The notes under the pieces are model-generated. The model saw only the letters and a list, made by a program, of their open reading frames with translations, was not told the DNA's origin and searched no databases. A stretch of 64,000 bases of DNA from Rhizophagus irregularis. Its lineage: Eukaryota; Glomeromycota; Glomeromycetes; Glomerales; Glomeraceae. Shown here one piece after another: positions 21,791-34,059 of this stretch. The stretch covers positions 4,216,001 through 4,280,000 of the forward strand of contig NC_089436.1 in assembly GCF_026210795.1 (NCBI RefSeq), read 5' to 3'. How positions within the stretch are numbered: the stretch's first letter is position 1; the number at the start of each line of letters is the position of its first letter. A program made the translations under genes and the position numbers.

Positions 21791-23742
21791 TTTGTCTATC
21801 TACCTCAATATCAATATCAATATCAATAATATAAAAAACGTACCCTATACTTAGCGCATAAGAGCTAACCAAATTAGTAAAATTTTCCTTCCTTTCCAGG
21901 ATAGTACAATTAGCAGAACAACCAATCACAAGGAATATCACTATTAAAATGAAGATCACCTGATATTATTAACTATATAGCGTGATCTGTATATGGTGTC
22001 AAATAGTAGCAGAAAAGATTTTTTTTTTAGTATTATTTAACAAAATGCATAATATTAAATAAACCAACCAAAAATAAAAAAAAAACTAATCAAATAAGAT
22101 TTATGTTTCAGTATGAACTGAAAAAGCGAAAAAAAAATGATTATAAAACTTGGTATTGAGCTAAAAATCAAAATAAAAACAAAATAAAAATTTTTTTTTG
22201 CGGTTTGAAAAAAAACCAAAAAAAATCAGAAAAAAAATCAGAAAAAATAAATAGTAAAAAAAAGAACAATATTAAAATAAGTATTAATATATAAGTATTA
22301 ATTATATTAAAATTTAAAAGGTGAAAAAGCAAAAAAAAAATAATGAAAAAATAGCGCTTGCCATAGCACCGCAGCGTCAATCTGATCACTGATCCAAATC
22401 TTAAAGGAAAAAACAACAAATAAAAATGGAAAGAATAAAGAAAAAGAAAAATAAATTAATTAAAAAAACCAAAAAAAATATTAAAAATCCAGTCTTAAAA
22501 GAACCAGAAGGAAGGGAAGAAAACTTTTAAAAAACTGAAGAGAACAAAAGAAAAATTTTTAAAAAAAGAAAAAGAACCAGTCTTTAAGAACGAAAAAAAA
22601 AAAACAATAAATCTGGTTTCAAAAGCCGGAAAAAGAGAAAAAATAAAAATAATAAAATTTGAAAAAATGGTTTTAACCATTAAAAAAAAAAGTTTTCAGC
22701 TTAATAATAAAAAATAAATAAATTCGGTTTACCATTAAAGGAAAAACCAACGGGAAAAAAATCAAAAAAAATTTCTTTAACTATGAATGAGCTTATATGA
22801 AAGTTTATATTATTATTCTATACTTCTGTTAAGTTAAATAATTATACCATAATGTCAGAAATTGCAAAATGTTTCTTTTAACTGAATTTATTAGTATAAT
22901 CTCTTGATAAGAATTTTTTATAAATTTTAAGGTATCACACTTCTTACACCATGATGCCTATCGAGATTTTAAAACTTCTTGTATAACATTAATATAATTC
23001 GTTCTTCTTATATTTCATTAATTTACAAATATTTGCATCGACTATTTCTTAACTATTTGGAGTTTAGTGTAAATTTCGCGTACTAACCTTATTAAAAACC
23101 CTTGTGTACAGCTATTGATAGTCTTCCCTGACCTCTATATATATATTTCCGGTCCACTTTGAGTTCTGATTTTGAATTCTGGGTTTCTAAGGAGGAAAAA
23201 AAAGGGATGGCTATATTAATCTTGTTTCGCTGCAAAATTACATTTCTTGTTTATGTAAATGACGATTTATTTAACTTTTAGTTACTTTGAAACTATAGTA
23301 TCCATAATTCCATATAACTTGTGATATGTAATGATTTTGGTTTATTCACAATAGTAAATAGGAAAATTACACAATGCTTTACGACTTAACACAAAATTTT
23401 TAATGATTCGTAAAATTTTTAATGATTAGTAATATTTTTAGTAATTGGGTTAAGAGTAAAAAAAAAATTTCAGTCATCTTGTTATTCAAATTTGGTAATA
23501 AAACACAGTCATCAATGGCATCATGCATGATTTTTTTTTCGGATCAGCTTCCGGATCAAGCTTCCATCTCATCTTCTTATTTCCCTTAAAATAATATATT
23601 TAGCTAATAATGACATAATAATTCGTTCATTATAAAAGGTCAGCCTTAAATACGAGCTTGATTATTGAGTTATCATAGAAAAATTTTATTTTATTTTCTT
23701 AAACATAAATAAATAAATAAATAAAAAACTAGCACGACAAAC
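21791..23742. other. Intergenic, including an A-rich strand-asymmetric tract
   Basis: 21980-22790 is dominated by A on the plus strand (many AAAAAA, GAAAAA and CCAAAAAAA runs, few T). The minus-strand frames at 22168-22419 and 22495-22680 are therefore poly-Phe/Leu artefacts. 22800-23742 is ordinary AT-rich spacer. TATAAAAGG near 23632, about 110 bp before the next ATG, is a plausible TATA element for the SET gene. Confidence 0.55.
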
Positions 23743-25962
23743 ATGGAACTTCAAACTGTTCACAGAGCAATAGGATTATTAGATACTATAGAAATTTTGC
23801 AAAATGCTATTTTACGTCTGGCTATTGATAATTTTTCTCAAGGAAAAAGCAAAGATCGATTTATTAGTGAACATAAAATTCTAGAGAATTTCTGTGATAA
23901 GAATAAACATATTGTTCATAATATAAAAAAACAAGAGAATTTAACTCTAAATATTCAACTTCGGATATCAATATCAAATTTACGAGTTGATATAAATGTA
24001 CCCACTGGAAGATTCTTGTTATGTCGAGTGATTTCTAAATTTATAAAATTAAGTGCCCTTTTAGCTCTTGTAGAAGATCCAGAGGGTAATGTTGAAAGAC
24101 TTGCTTTGTATAATTGGACAAAGATTCCAAAACAAAATCAATCAAATACTAAATCTATTGATGAATCATTTTTACCAATTGGAACTTTACTTGTTATCAA
24201 GAATATATCTTATAAATTTGCCACTGGTAAAATACCCATAATTCGTTCTAATAATCCTGATGATGTTATCATCATCGATCATAATAACAAGTTGTTTAAT
24301 GATATAAAATGGTCCACAAATAAAAAGATTGTTGAATTAAAGACTGTCGATGATTTCCGTCGTCGTGGAAATGATTATTTTGCTTCAAATAATTATATTG
24401 CAGCTATTTATGAATATACAAATGGTATCAAATTGGAGCCACAAAATGTTACTTTACTTACTAACCGAGCAGAAGCTTACCTTCGATTGGATCAATTTTA
24501 TAATGCTCTCAAGGATACATATATTGCTCTCACGCATGATCCCAATAATTTAAAAGCAGCCTATCGTAAGGGTAAAGCTCTTTGTGGTCTCAAATGTTAT
24601 AAAGATGCCTCTAATACACTTCAAAATTTAAATAAAAGAACAAAAGGTAATAATACTTTAATTAAACAAATTACGGAACATGCAGAAATGTTATCTTATG
24701 AAAATAAATATGGAAAATATGACTATTTACGTATTATTGATGAATTCTATGAGAGGGCTAAAATTAAAAAGGATAGTAAGGGTAATGATGTTTGGATTTA
24801 CGAAGCAGGTCCAAGATTAGATCATGCTGATTTTTTAAATGAAAATATTAAGATTGATCTTATTGAAGGAAAAGGAAGAGGTTGGGTCGCTAAATGTGAC
24901 ATTCCTGAACATACTTTGCTGATGGTCTCTAAACCATTAAAATTAGTTTTTAGTAACGAAGCTATTGGAACTATGATAAGTGATAAATCAAATGATGAAA
25001 TACCAACTGGTTCATATTTATCTGCTGAAGAATTAGCAATATGTATTACTAAAAAACTTTTTGAAGAATCTAATTATTGTAGTGAAGTGTATCAGCTTTA
25101 TACTGGTCACGATATTAGCATAAATGAAAAAATGAATAATAATTTAGTGAATATTTTAATAATTGTAAGTGCTATCAAACACAATTCTTTTGGTTTAGGT
25201 TATGGAGATTTTAATCTTGAAACTGAATTAACCGGTGTTGGGTTGTGGATCTTACCATCTTTTTTTAATCATGCATGTATTGATGAAAATGTATGCCATT
25301 TTTTTCTTGGTGATTTGTTGTTCTTTCGAACTAATCGGCCTATTTCTAAAGGTGAAGAGTTAATCGTTAATTATAGAGATGCTTCATTTAGCTATAAGGC
25401 ACGATCAAGGTATTTAAAAGCTGTAAACATAGATTGTCAATGTAGAATGTGCAAATTGGAAAGTTCTGAATCACAAGAAATTAAACTTAGAATGGCTCAG
25501 TTATTGACAACTTATAATGAATCAATCAAACCAAAAACAAAATCACGTAAGGTTGATCCTTCTCTTATTAAAAAATTGGAAGATATAATTGCTGAATTAC
25601 GTAACCTTCGAAAAGAACATCCAGATCTAGGATTCAATACAATAGAACTTATTAAAACCTTGGCATCTATTTATAGTAAAAATGGAAACAAAAAAAAGGC
25701 TCTTTCCATTTCGAAAGAAACATATGATTTATATAAGGTAGTTCGACCAAAAGAAATTCGTCCCCTCATCCTTAATATTGTAAATCTTAGTTTAGAACTC
25801 AATTTGGTTGAAGAAGCTAAGAAATGGGTTGATATATTATTGAAAAATATTGTAGAACCCATAATGGGCAAACTTAAGGATGATAAACCTGAATGGAGAA
25901 AAGAAGCATTACTTTTGGCAGGAAAAATCTTACCGGAAGTGAATTCATTTTCTGAAATTTAA
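23743..25962 (+). CDS. TPR and SET domain protein (739 aa), probable lysine methyltransferase
   Basis: Single exon. Residues 1-195 are an unassigned N-terminal region. Residues about 200-310 are tetratricopeptide repeats: 'RRGNDYFASNNYIAAIYEYT', 'LLTNRAEAYLRLDQFYNALK' and 'AAYRKGKALCGLKCYKDA'. The SET domain runs from about 370 ('IDLIEGKGRGWVAKCDIPEH') to 545. The cofactor/catalytic part is 'LPSFFNHACIDENV' (about 505-520), 'RPISKGEELIVNYRD' (about 530-543) and a post-SET-like 'CQCRMCKLE' (about 565-573). NH and the NYR tyrosine are kept, but the usual SC.PN after NH reads ACIDEN. The C-terminal 130 residues resemble further TPR helices. This order matches fungal TPR-SET proteins related to SMYD methyltransferases, but no MYND finger is visible. 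Substrate unknown. The gene looks intact and is not obviously repeat-derived. Confidence 0.88.
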   Translation: MELQTVHRAIGLLDTIEILQNAILRLAIDNFSQGKSKDRFISEHKILENFCDKNKHIVHNIKKQENLTLNIQLRISISNLRVDINVPTGRFLLCRVISKFIKLSALLALVEDPEGNVERLALYNWTKIPKQNQSNTKSIDESFLPIGTLLVIKNISYKFATGKIPIIRSNNPDDVIIIDHNNKLFNDIKWSTNKKIVELKTVDDFRRRGNDYFASNNYIAAIYEYTNGIKLEPQNVTLLTNRAEAYLRLDQFYNALKDTYIALTHDPNNLKAAYRKGKALCGLKCYKDASNTLQNLNKRTKGNNTLIKQITEHAEMLSYENKYGKYDYLRIIDEFYERAKIKKDSKGNDVWIYEAGPRLDHADFLNENIKIDLIEGKGRGWVAKCDIPEHTLLMVSKPLKLVFSNEAIGTMISDKSNDEIPTGSYLSAEELAICITKKLFEESNYCSEVYQLYTGHDISINEKMNNNLVNILIIVSAIKHNSFGLGYGDFNLETELTGVGLWILPSFFNHACIDENVCHFFLGDLLFFRTNRPISKGEELIVNYRDASFSYKARSRYLKAVNIDCQCRMCKLESSESQEIKLRMAQLLTTYNESIKPKTKSRKVDPSLIKKLEDIIAELRNLRKEHPDLGFNTIELIKTLASIYSKNGNKKKALSISKETYDLYKVVRPKEIRPLILNIVNLSLELNLVEEAKKWVDILLKNIVEPIMGKLKDDKPEWRKEALLLAGKILPEVNSFSEI

Positions 25963-28709
25963 ATCACCTAATATCTGAACAGAGTGTACAATTACTTTAT
26001 ATTGCTGAAACTTATGCTATGAATATTATAAATCCACAAAATGCAATAGTAGTATACCATTCAAATTTATATATTCTAAATAAATAAAATAAATCAAAAT
26101 TTTTATATTTCTGCAATTAAAATGATTTTTTAATTGATTTGTATAAATATGTAATATAATATATCATTAAACTTACGATCCTATAACATATATAAGCAGC
26201 ATATTTGATAGTTGTTTATTTAAATCATATATACCAGGATAACTTCTAATTACATCTATTTTGCATGAATATAATCTTCGAATTTTTATAACTATAATGC
26301 TTATACGTACAAAGGAAAACAATTAAAATCCGCCTTTATTTTCATGATATCTATTTTACGGACAGTTACGTATAATCACATTTCATTTTAATTTGTAATA
26401 TTACAATTATTATTATTACATTCACTCGAAAATGAAAAAAAGCGAGGATCGTTCATAAAATTAAATAATCAGTCCTATAATTAGTTATTACTGTACTTAA
26501 ATTTTAAGGGAAAGAAAAAATCATTTATTTATTTTAATTTATTCAATGATTTTTCGCGTTCGATAAATTATTTTTATTCAACATACAGTCATTATTTTAT
26601 TATTACATTTAAATCATAATTCATTAATACAGTAAATAATTTATTTAAATTAAAAAATAAAATTTCTCATTCTATAGTTATGTGAATATGAAGTATTTAT
26701 CTACAAATATTTTATGTATCAAATGTAACGTATCACCGATAAATATTTATATTCTTAAAATATACTTTAATCACTCGGCCCTATAGGATCATGCTAATTT
26801 TATTTAACCGATATTTTCATTATCGTATAATATTGAACTATAGTTTATTTGAGCATGATCTGCATTAGCTTTACGATAATATAGATATTCATGACGTCAT
26901 AAACCAATATAAATACAACACCGTACAATATCCATAAATTATATAATTATGTAATGAAACATTGGTATTTCGTTAATAAAAAAAATGGCTAAAAATTAAA
27001 GTTTTGAAAATCGAAACTTTGGAGAGATCCATTTCCTATAAAAAAGAGAAAGGAAACATTAATAATATTTTCTTCAAAAAGGTTTTTTCGAAAAAAGTAA
27101 ATCCTGCAAAATAAAAAAAAGGAAAAAGTTAATAAATCGTCCCTCTAACTAAAAGATTAAAAATTTTTGAAGTTAGCTAAAGCTCCAAATTTACCTGATC
27201 CACTTATCCTAAAGGTGACCACATCCCTACTAAATAGAATAAAAAAAAATATCAATAAAAAGCATTCTCTAAAGTTTTCAAATTTTTGGTTATTTTTAAA
27301 AATTTACCAGTAAAAGCGTGAAACCCCAAAAAAAGTTTTTTTTTGAAAATGATTCTGGGTTTTATCATTATCTATAAAATTTAGATAACGACGAATTTGA
27401 TTGCCAATAGTCCAACAGCCCAATAATACATAATGGGAACGAGAATTATCGTCTTAGTGCGATCAGCCTGATTGTATAACCACATGGAAATCACCAAATT
27501 TTACGATAAAACTTTTTTTGTTATGTCAATTTCTCTATGATTACTCACGTTTTCATAAAATTTTTACTGTAAACTATACACTTACAAAATTATTAGTATA
27601 ATATTTACCAAGTAAGAGTTGGTATTCAAGCTATGAAGCTTTGCAGATTTCCATTGATTTCTCTTTTATACTTGTTTGAAAGTAAACTTTTTTAATAATA
27701 AAGTTTACATTTAAGTTATTAATGATTATAAAGCTATTTGAAGTTTCAATTAATAACTTTAACTTATATTTTTATAGGGTTTTGAGAATACCAAATAGTT
27801 TATATTTAATTATATATTTTTTTATAGATTTTTTTTTCGACCAATTTAATCACGTGAATCATTTGGCTCTTTAATATTTATTATTACATGATAAGTATTT
27901 CCATATGATGATGCGTTGGTGTGACGATCAAAATATTATTGTATAAAAATAATTTAATAAAAAAAATGGAGATTGATTGATTCATCCCGATGATTTATTC
28001 TTTATGAAAAATAATAAGAAAATCTTAACTATCTATTATTTATTTTACTGTATATTTTTACGTAATCAGATATCTGGTGGTAAAGTTAGAATCTAATCAA
28101 GTTTTTCATGTCATTAATTTAAGAATCAAAATTTTTTTTATTACGCTATAATTTTAGCAAATTATTATGATGGAATATTACCTCTCACTCAAATAATCTA
28201 CATTTTGATTTCAAATATTAACGCATGGTGTTCAAAGAAAAACATGGAAATTTTGTTCAATGTTCCAATTTAACATAAAAGAAAAATCTCGTTATGCCGA
28301 TTTTAAATTCGCATGTCTTATATATAATAACTTTTTTGCTAAAAAACAATACAAACGAAGATTTACAAAGTAAATATTACCATAAAGGAGAATGTAATAC
28401 AATTTCTATGAGATCATTCTTAATAAATAATTCCACGTAGTGGATGATTTACGTCCTTTATCTTGATTCTCTTAATTAATTATATCATTATTATACTGGG
28501 GTTTATTACCAACAAACCTTCTGGGCGGAGGACGTCTTGCCACAAGCTTTAATTCAACAGAATATCAATATACATATGATTTGTGTTCATGGATTGACAA
28601 TGCGCATAATTTTTAGCCCAACTGCATTAACTTGTTGCTAGTACAAATTTTATTAAATTGTATTACATTACGAAAATTTTTTTCCTCCTAAATATCATTT
28701 TAAACAACA
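25963..28709. other. Intergenic, no gene seen
   Basis: 2.7 kb of AT-rich spacer between the SET gene and the BTB gene. No open frame, terminal inverted repeat or RNA fold was recognised. Confidence 0.5.
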
Positions 28710-30200
28710 ATGTCTTCGAAATTTTTGACAGAGTTATCTAGTGATTATGAAAAACTTTTTGAAACGGAATTAGGATACGATGTTATCATTTATGCTGGAG
28801 AAGAACCAAACGTTAAAGAAATTCATGCTCATTCTAATATTTTGTGTATCAGGTCTCAATATTTTCGTTCCGCATTTTCTAATGAATGGGCTGAGAAAAA
28901 ACATGGGAAATTTATTTTAAAGAAACCAAATATTTCGTCTCACTTATTTAATATCATTCTCAGGTATAAATTTATAATATTAATAATGAAAATTTTCTTT
29001 GACATTTATTTATATTTTATATTTATTTATAATTAATTAACTTTTAACAATAGATTTATTTATTGTGGAAATATTGAATTAAAGAATTTACAAGGTCCTG
29101 AAGTATTGAAACTTTTGATAGCTGTGGATGAGCTTAATATTCAACAATTGGTTTCTCATATTCAAGAATATTTGATCGAGCATCAAACTGAATTTTTGAA
29201 TCAAAATCCAACTGGTATTCTTGAAGTTATTTATCAACATGAAACATTTACAGATTTATGGAATTTTTGTCTTGAAAAAATTTGTGAAGAACCTGAAATT
29301 TTATTTAATTCAGATAAATTTATCAATTTAAAGGCTCCTTTGTTGGAATTATTATTAAAACGAGATGACTTAAATATAGATGAAATTATAATTTGGGAAA
29401 GTTTATTAAAATGGTGTTTTTCTCAACAAAATATCATAAATGATCCAACAAAATGGAATAAGGAAGATATTACAAAGATTGAAAGGTCATTACATAGATT
29501 TATTCCTTTAATTAGATTTTATGATATTGAACCTACAGATTTCTTTTACAAAATTTATTGTTATAAAGAAGTATTGCCTCAGGATTTAATTCATAATCTT
29601 TTGGAATTTCATATAGTTCCTAATATGAAACCCAAAACTAATGTAGCACCTTCAAGAAAACTAAACTTGAAATTTAAACTTGATTCAACATTAATTGAAT
29701 CAAATCACATTCCTTTATTCGCTTCATGGATTGATAAAAAGGATTCCTCTTATAATAAAAATAAGACCCCTTATGAATTTAAATTATTATATCGTTCAAG
29801 TAGAGATGGATTTAATGGTAAGACTTTTCATAAAAATTGTGACAATAAAGGAGCTACTATTTGGGTAGCAAAAATTCAAGGTTCAACACAACTAGTTGGA
29901 GGATATAATCCACTTGATTGGAATGACTTGAGTGGAAATGGCGTTTGGAAAAAAACTGCAAATAGTTTTTTATTTAATTTTACGGATGGAAAAGATATTT
30001 CTACAGCAAAATTAGGTTATGTTAATAATACAAATTATTCTATTTTCTGCTATAATGATTATGGGCCATATACAGGTGATTTATATTGCCCGGGTTCTAA
30101 TAATTGGATTTGCAATAATGGTAATTGTTATCCTAAGATAGGTATTCCAGGAAATTTTATAGTAGAAAATTATGAAGTATTCCAAGTGATAAGACAGTAA
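28710..30200 (+). CDS. BTB-BACK-TLDc protein, 2 exons, 466 aa
   Basis: Exons 28710-28963 and 29054-30200; the donor CAG/GTATAA and acceptor TAG/ATTT join in frame (1401 nt). Residues about 10-125 form a BTB/POZ fold: 'YDVIIYAGEEPNVKEIHAHS', 'SQYFRSAFSNEWAEKKHGKF' and, across the intron, 'IILRFIYCGNIELKN'. Residues about 130-250 are BACK-like helices ('EVIYQHETFTDLWNFCLEKI'). The TLDc domain fills about 285-466, with 'YEFKLLYRSSRDGFNGKTFH', 'GATIWVAKIQGSTQLVGGYN' and 'PLDW'. BTB-BACK proteins are usually Cullin-3 substrate adaptors; TLDc is linked to oxidative-stress and V-ATPase-related functions in animals. The combination is a large family in Glomeromycotina. It appears intact. Confidence 0.9.
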
Positions 30201-31464
30201 ATTTTACTATTTGTTATATAAAACTAACAGAAGTATTTTACTTGATATTCGTTCGTTTAAAGAAATTCTTTATTGTAAAAAGATTTGAATAAAAATAAAT
30301 TATAAATACTATGCTTTTCCATCAATCAACTTTAAATTTAAGAATGAGCCAATGAGAATATTGCTAATAAAATTTGATTCTCTTAATTTATAATCTGAAG
30401 AAGTTGGTTATTTAATTTAAATTTATTTCGAATAATTTTTTCTAAAATTAAAATCTTCGAACATTTACCTCTTCAATTATATTTGGCTATGATACGAGAA
30501 ATTTTTAATTATTATTTATTTTATTTATTAACTTTGTATGGGTATAAAACTAACGTTATAATTTACAATTTCTTTATATTTTATATTTATTTTAATAAAA
30601 TATTTAATAACATTTGCAAAATATAGTGGGTTAAATATTAAATACTGATCCAAATATAAAAGCGTTATAAATTTTACTGGAAAAAAAGTTTTTAGAAGAT
30701 AACCACCATTCTGATAATTTTCGAGAAATATGTAAATGATTTTAAATTTGTTTTTTAATGTATAAAATTCTATAACGATGAAATTTCCTTTTTTTTAACT
30801 AGTGTTCCAAAGGGATCGAGTCGGGTCGGGTTTTGAGGTCTATTCGAAGTTTCGAACTTCGACTTGATCCGATTATAGTCTGACTCGGATAACCCGGGTT
30901 CGACCCGTCCCTTTCGGAACTCTATAATTTTATAACAAAGAAATATAAATGATTTAACGCAATATTTCTAATATACAACAAGAAACACTTAAATTCACAA
31001 GTACAATATAATAAGGTTTATAATGAGATTAACAATGTAATTGACCAATTATCTCTCACTTTTATTCGCCTTATATAATTACTTTATTAATTAACTTGAA
31101 AACGATTACATTAAAACCTAAACTTTGGCCAGGACCCGAGCAGATCTGCAACATTTAAATAAAATCATGTCCCATCAAGGCAAGCGACGTATAATTCTGG
31201 TCGGAGTTATTCAAAAAAGTAAAAATCTACATGGTAATTCTATCATTATAACAAGAACCGGTCGCACTAATTGCGTAATCGATTTGCTCTTATATTCACG
31301 CAGTAAATGATCGACAGTTGCTAAAAATGCTGCATTACCATAATAACCGATCATTTCCTAGCTTATTCGGTCACAAAGTCATGCTGACAGCATGATGTAA
31401 CGATTGTAACGTTAATTTAATAAACAAAAAGTTTCACAAAATAATTCTCATTAACACTTAAAAA
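30201..31464. other. Intergenic between BTB-TLDc and Sel1 genes
   Basis: Holds the palindromic element at 30800-30924. The open frame at 31125-31310 lies in slightly GC-richer sequence but shows no family motif and is not called. Confidence 0.5.
30800..30924. mobile_element. Small palindromic GC-richer element (MITE-like), about 125 bp
   Basis: The arms TAGTGTTCCAAAGGGATCGA and, on the other strand, TAGAGTTCCGAAAGGGACGG form a long imperfect hairpin with GGGTCGGG/CCCGACC-type words. It stands out sharply from the AT-rich surroundings. No convincing target duplication was found. Confidence 0.65.
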
Positions 31465-34059
31465 ATGTCTTCAAATAATACTTTAAATGATGATGAAAAT
31501 TTTTTAAAAAATTTCTTAAAAGATTTTTATCGTCAAATTATAAAAATAGAATGTTATAAAAATTTTGAAAATATTTTAATAGAATGGATACAAGATTATT
31601 TAAATCATTATGAAAAAAATTCTAAAAAAATTTTAAAATTAATGGAAAATCATAAAGAAAATGAAAATTGGTTTTCAAGTTTAATAGGATTTTTTTATGA
31701 AAAAAGTATAGGTTTTGATGATGATGATGATGATGATATAAATATTATTAATAAGGATAATAAATTTTTAAAATTATATTTATTATCAATTAATAATTAT
31801 AAGAATAAAAATTCAATTTCTTTATATCAATTACTTAATATTATTATTGCAAAATATTTATTATCATTTTATTATTATAAGGATATTATTTTGAATAAAA
31901 GGAAATTGATTATAAAGGAGTTAAATGTAATGTCACATAACCAAATTGAAAATTTTTATGGATTAGAATTAAATTTATGTAAAGATGAAATAAATACTAT
32001 AGAAGAATTTTTTAAGTCATCGAATAAAGATTCTAATGAAAAGCAAAAAGATTATGTTAAAAAGAAAGAATTAGAAAAACTAAATAATTTAGGTTACTAC
32101 TATCAATACGGATTAGGAAAAATTCAAAATGAATTTAAAGCGTTTGAATGTTATTTAAAATCAGCGGAAGGCGGAAATTCTGATGCACAAAATAATTTGG
32201 GATATTGTTACCAAAATGGTATTGGAATTACAAAGGATAAAAGAAAAGCATTTGAATTATACTTAAAAGCTGCTAATGAGGGAAATTTACATGCACAATA
32301 TAATTTGGGAATTTGTTATCAAAATGGAATAGGGATAGATAAGGATGATAAGAAAGCTCTTGAATATTACAGTAAATCTGCTAAAGAAGAATTTTCATCT
32401 GCACAAAATAAATTAGGTAATTATTATCAGAATGAAATTGGAGCAGAAAGAGATTTAAAAAAGGCCATTTACTGGTACATCAAGGCTGCTAAAAATGGAA
32501 ATAAAATTGCTCAATATAATTTAGGTAATTTTTACAAGAATGGAAAAGATGTAATAAAGGATGAAAGAAAAGCTTTTGCGTATTATAAAAAATCAGCTAA
32601 TCAAGAATATTTGGATGCTCAATTTGAGATTGGGTATTGTTATGATAATGGAATTGGAGTTGATATTAATAAATCAAAGGCGTTTGAATTTTATAGAATT
32701 GCTGCTGAAAGAGAACATACTATTGCACAATGTAATCTTGGAATCTTGTATGAATATGGTGAAGGTACAAAAGTGGATTTAGAAAAATCCATTTACTGGT
32801 TTAACAAAGCAGCAGAAAGTGGGAATGAAACAGCCTTATACAATCTTGGTCTATACTACCAATCTGGAAATGGTGTAGAAAAAGATGAAGTTAAAGCACT
32901 TGAATACTTTAAAAAATCAGTTGATCAAGGATATTTAAATGCTCAACTTGAACTTGGATATTGTTATGATAAAGGGATTGGAACTGAAATTGACGAAGTA
33001 AAAGCATTTGAATTATACAAGAAAGCAGCTGATAATGAACATAAAGTTGCACAATATAATCTTGGAATTTTTTATAAAAGTGGTAAAGGTACCGAAAAAA
33101 ATGAAAAAAAAGCATTTGAGTATTTTAAAAAATCAGCAGATCAAAAATATTTAAACGCTCAATATCAACTTGGATTTTGTTATCTTCATGGAATAGGAAC
33201 TGAAACTAATTTTATAAGAGCATTTGATTTATGTAAAATAGCAGCTGAAAATGAACATAGTTTCGCTCAAAATGAATTGGGACTTTTATATGAAAATGGT
33301 GAAGGTACCAATAAAGATTTAGAAAAAGCTTTTTATTGGTATAATAAAGCGGCAGAAAATGGAAATAAATATGCACAATATAATATTGGTGAGTATTACG
33401 AGTTGGGAAAAATTGTTGATAAGAATGAAATTAAAGCAATTGAGTTTTATAAGAAATCAGCAGAAAATGGACTTATAGAAGCAAAATTTCAACTTGGGTA
33501 TTGTTATGTAAATGGTATTGGAACTGAAATCAATAAGGAGAAAGGATTTAAATTATATGATGAGGCAGCTGGCAGTAATTTCCAAGTTAATTTTATTGAA
33601 AGTGATGAGGTGTTGGTAAATGATTTAGATAAAGTTAATTACTGGTACCATAAAGCTGCGGAAAATGATGATAAATTTGCATTATACAAGTTGGGCGAAT
33701 TTAATGAATTGGGCAAGGGTATCGGAAAGAATAAAGTTAGAGCATTTGAGTTTTATAAGAAATCAGCTAATCAAGGATTTATTGACGCTCACTATAAACT
33801 TGGATGTTGTTATGAGTATGGGATTGGAACTGATATAGATAAAGGAAAGGCATTTGATTCATATAAAATGGCAGCAGAAGGAGGAAATTTTGATGCACAA
33901 AAAAGTCTTGCATATTTATATGAACATGGTGAAAAGACTGCCAAAAATTTAGAAAATGCTATCTATTGGTATAAGAAAGTTATAGAAAATGGATGTTTAG
34001 ATGTTCAAGAAATTCTAGATGTTCTTTTAAAGCAACAAAAAACTCAAGAACTACTATAA
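31465..34059 (+). CDS. Sel1-repeat protein (864 aa)
   Basis: Single exon, open from ATG to TAA. Residues 1-195 form a Lys/Asn-rich N-terminal region with a seven-Asp run near residue 87 and no recognised domain. From about residue 200 to 855 there are about 18 Sel1-like repeats of 36 residues, pattern 'A..NLG.CY.NGIG...D..KAFE.Y.KAA..G'. Sel1 repeats are alpha-alpha solenoids that act as protein-interaction scaffolds. The repeats fall into a higher-order cycle of about four. One unit near residues 705-725 is badly worn ('SNFQVNFIESDEVLVNDLDK'). No kinase domain follows, unlike the Sel1-TKL gene downstream. Partners unknown. Confidence 0.9.
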   Translation: MSSNNTLNDDENFLKNFLKDFYRQIIKIECYKNFENILIEWIQDYLNHYEKNSKKILKLMENHKENENWFSSLIGFFYEKSIGFDDDDDDDINIINKDNKFLKLYLLSINNYKNKNSISLYQLLNIIIAKYLLSFYYYKDIILNKRKLIIKELNVMSHNQIENFYGLELNLCKDEINTIEEFFKSSNKDSNEKQKDYVKKKELEKLNNLGYYYQYGLGKIQNEFKAFECYLKSAEGGNSDAQNNLGYCYQNGIGITKDKRKAFELYLKAANEGNLHAQYNLGICYQNGIGIDKDDKKALEYYSKSAKEEFSSAQNKLGNYYQNEIGAERDLKKAIYWYIKAAKNGNKIAQYNLGNFYKNGKDVIKDERKAFAYYKKSANQEYLDAQFEIGYCYDNGIGVDINKSKAFEFYRIAAEREHTIAQCNLGILYEYGEGTKVDLEKSIYWFNKAAESGNETALYNLGLYYQSGNGVEKDEVKALEYFKKSVDQGYLNAQLELGYCYDKGIGTEIDEVKAFELYKKAADNEHKVAQYNLGIFYKSGKGTEKNEKKAFEYFKKSADQKYLNAQYQLGFCYLHGIGTETNFIRAFDLCKIAAENEHSFAQNELGLLYENGEGTNKDLEKAFYWYNKAAENGNKYAQYNIGEYYELGKIVDKNEIKAIEFYKKSAENGLIEAKFQLGYCYVNGIGTEINKEKGFKLYDEAAGSNFQVNFIESDEVLVNDLDKVNYWYHKAAENDDKFALYKLGEFNELGKGIGKNKVRAFEFYKKSANQGFIDAHYKLGCCYEYGIGTDIDKGKAFDSYKMAAEGGNFDAQKSLAYLYEHGEKTAKNLENAIYWYKKVIENGCLDVQEILDVLLKQQKTQELL

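Noticed and set aside
22168-22680. Minus-strand Phe/Leu-rich ORFs resembling membrane proteins
   Set aside because: They come from an A-rich low-complexity tract; no start context or family motif.
31125-31310. 61-aa ORF upstream of the Sel1 gene
   Set aside because: No conserved motif, weak context, and no exon to join.
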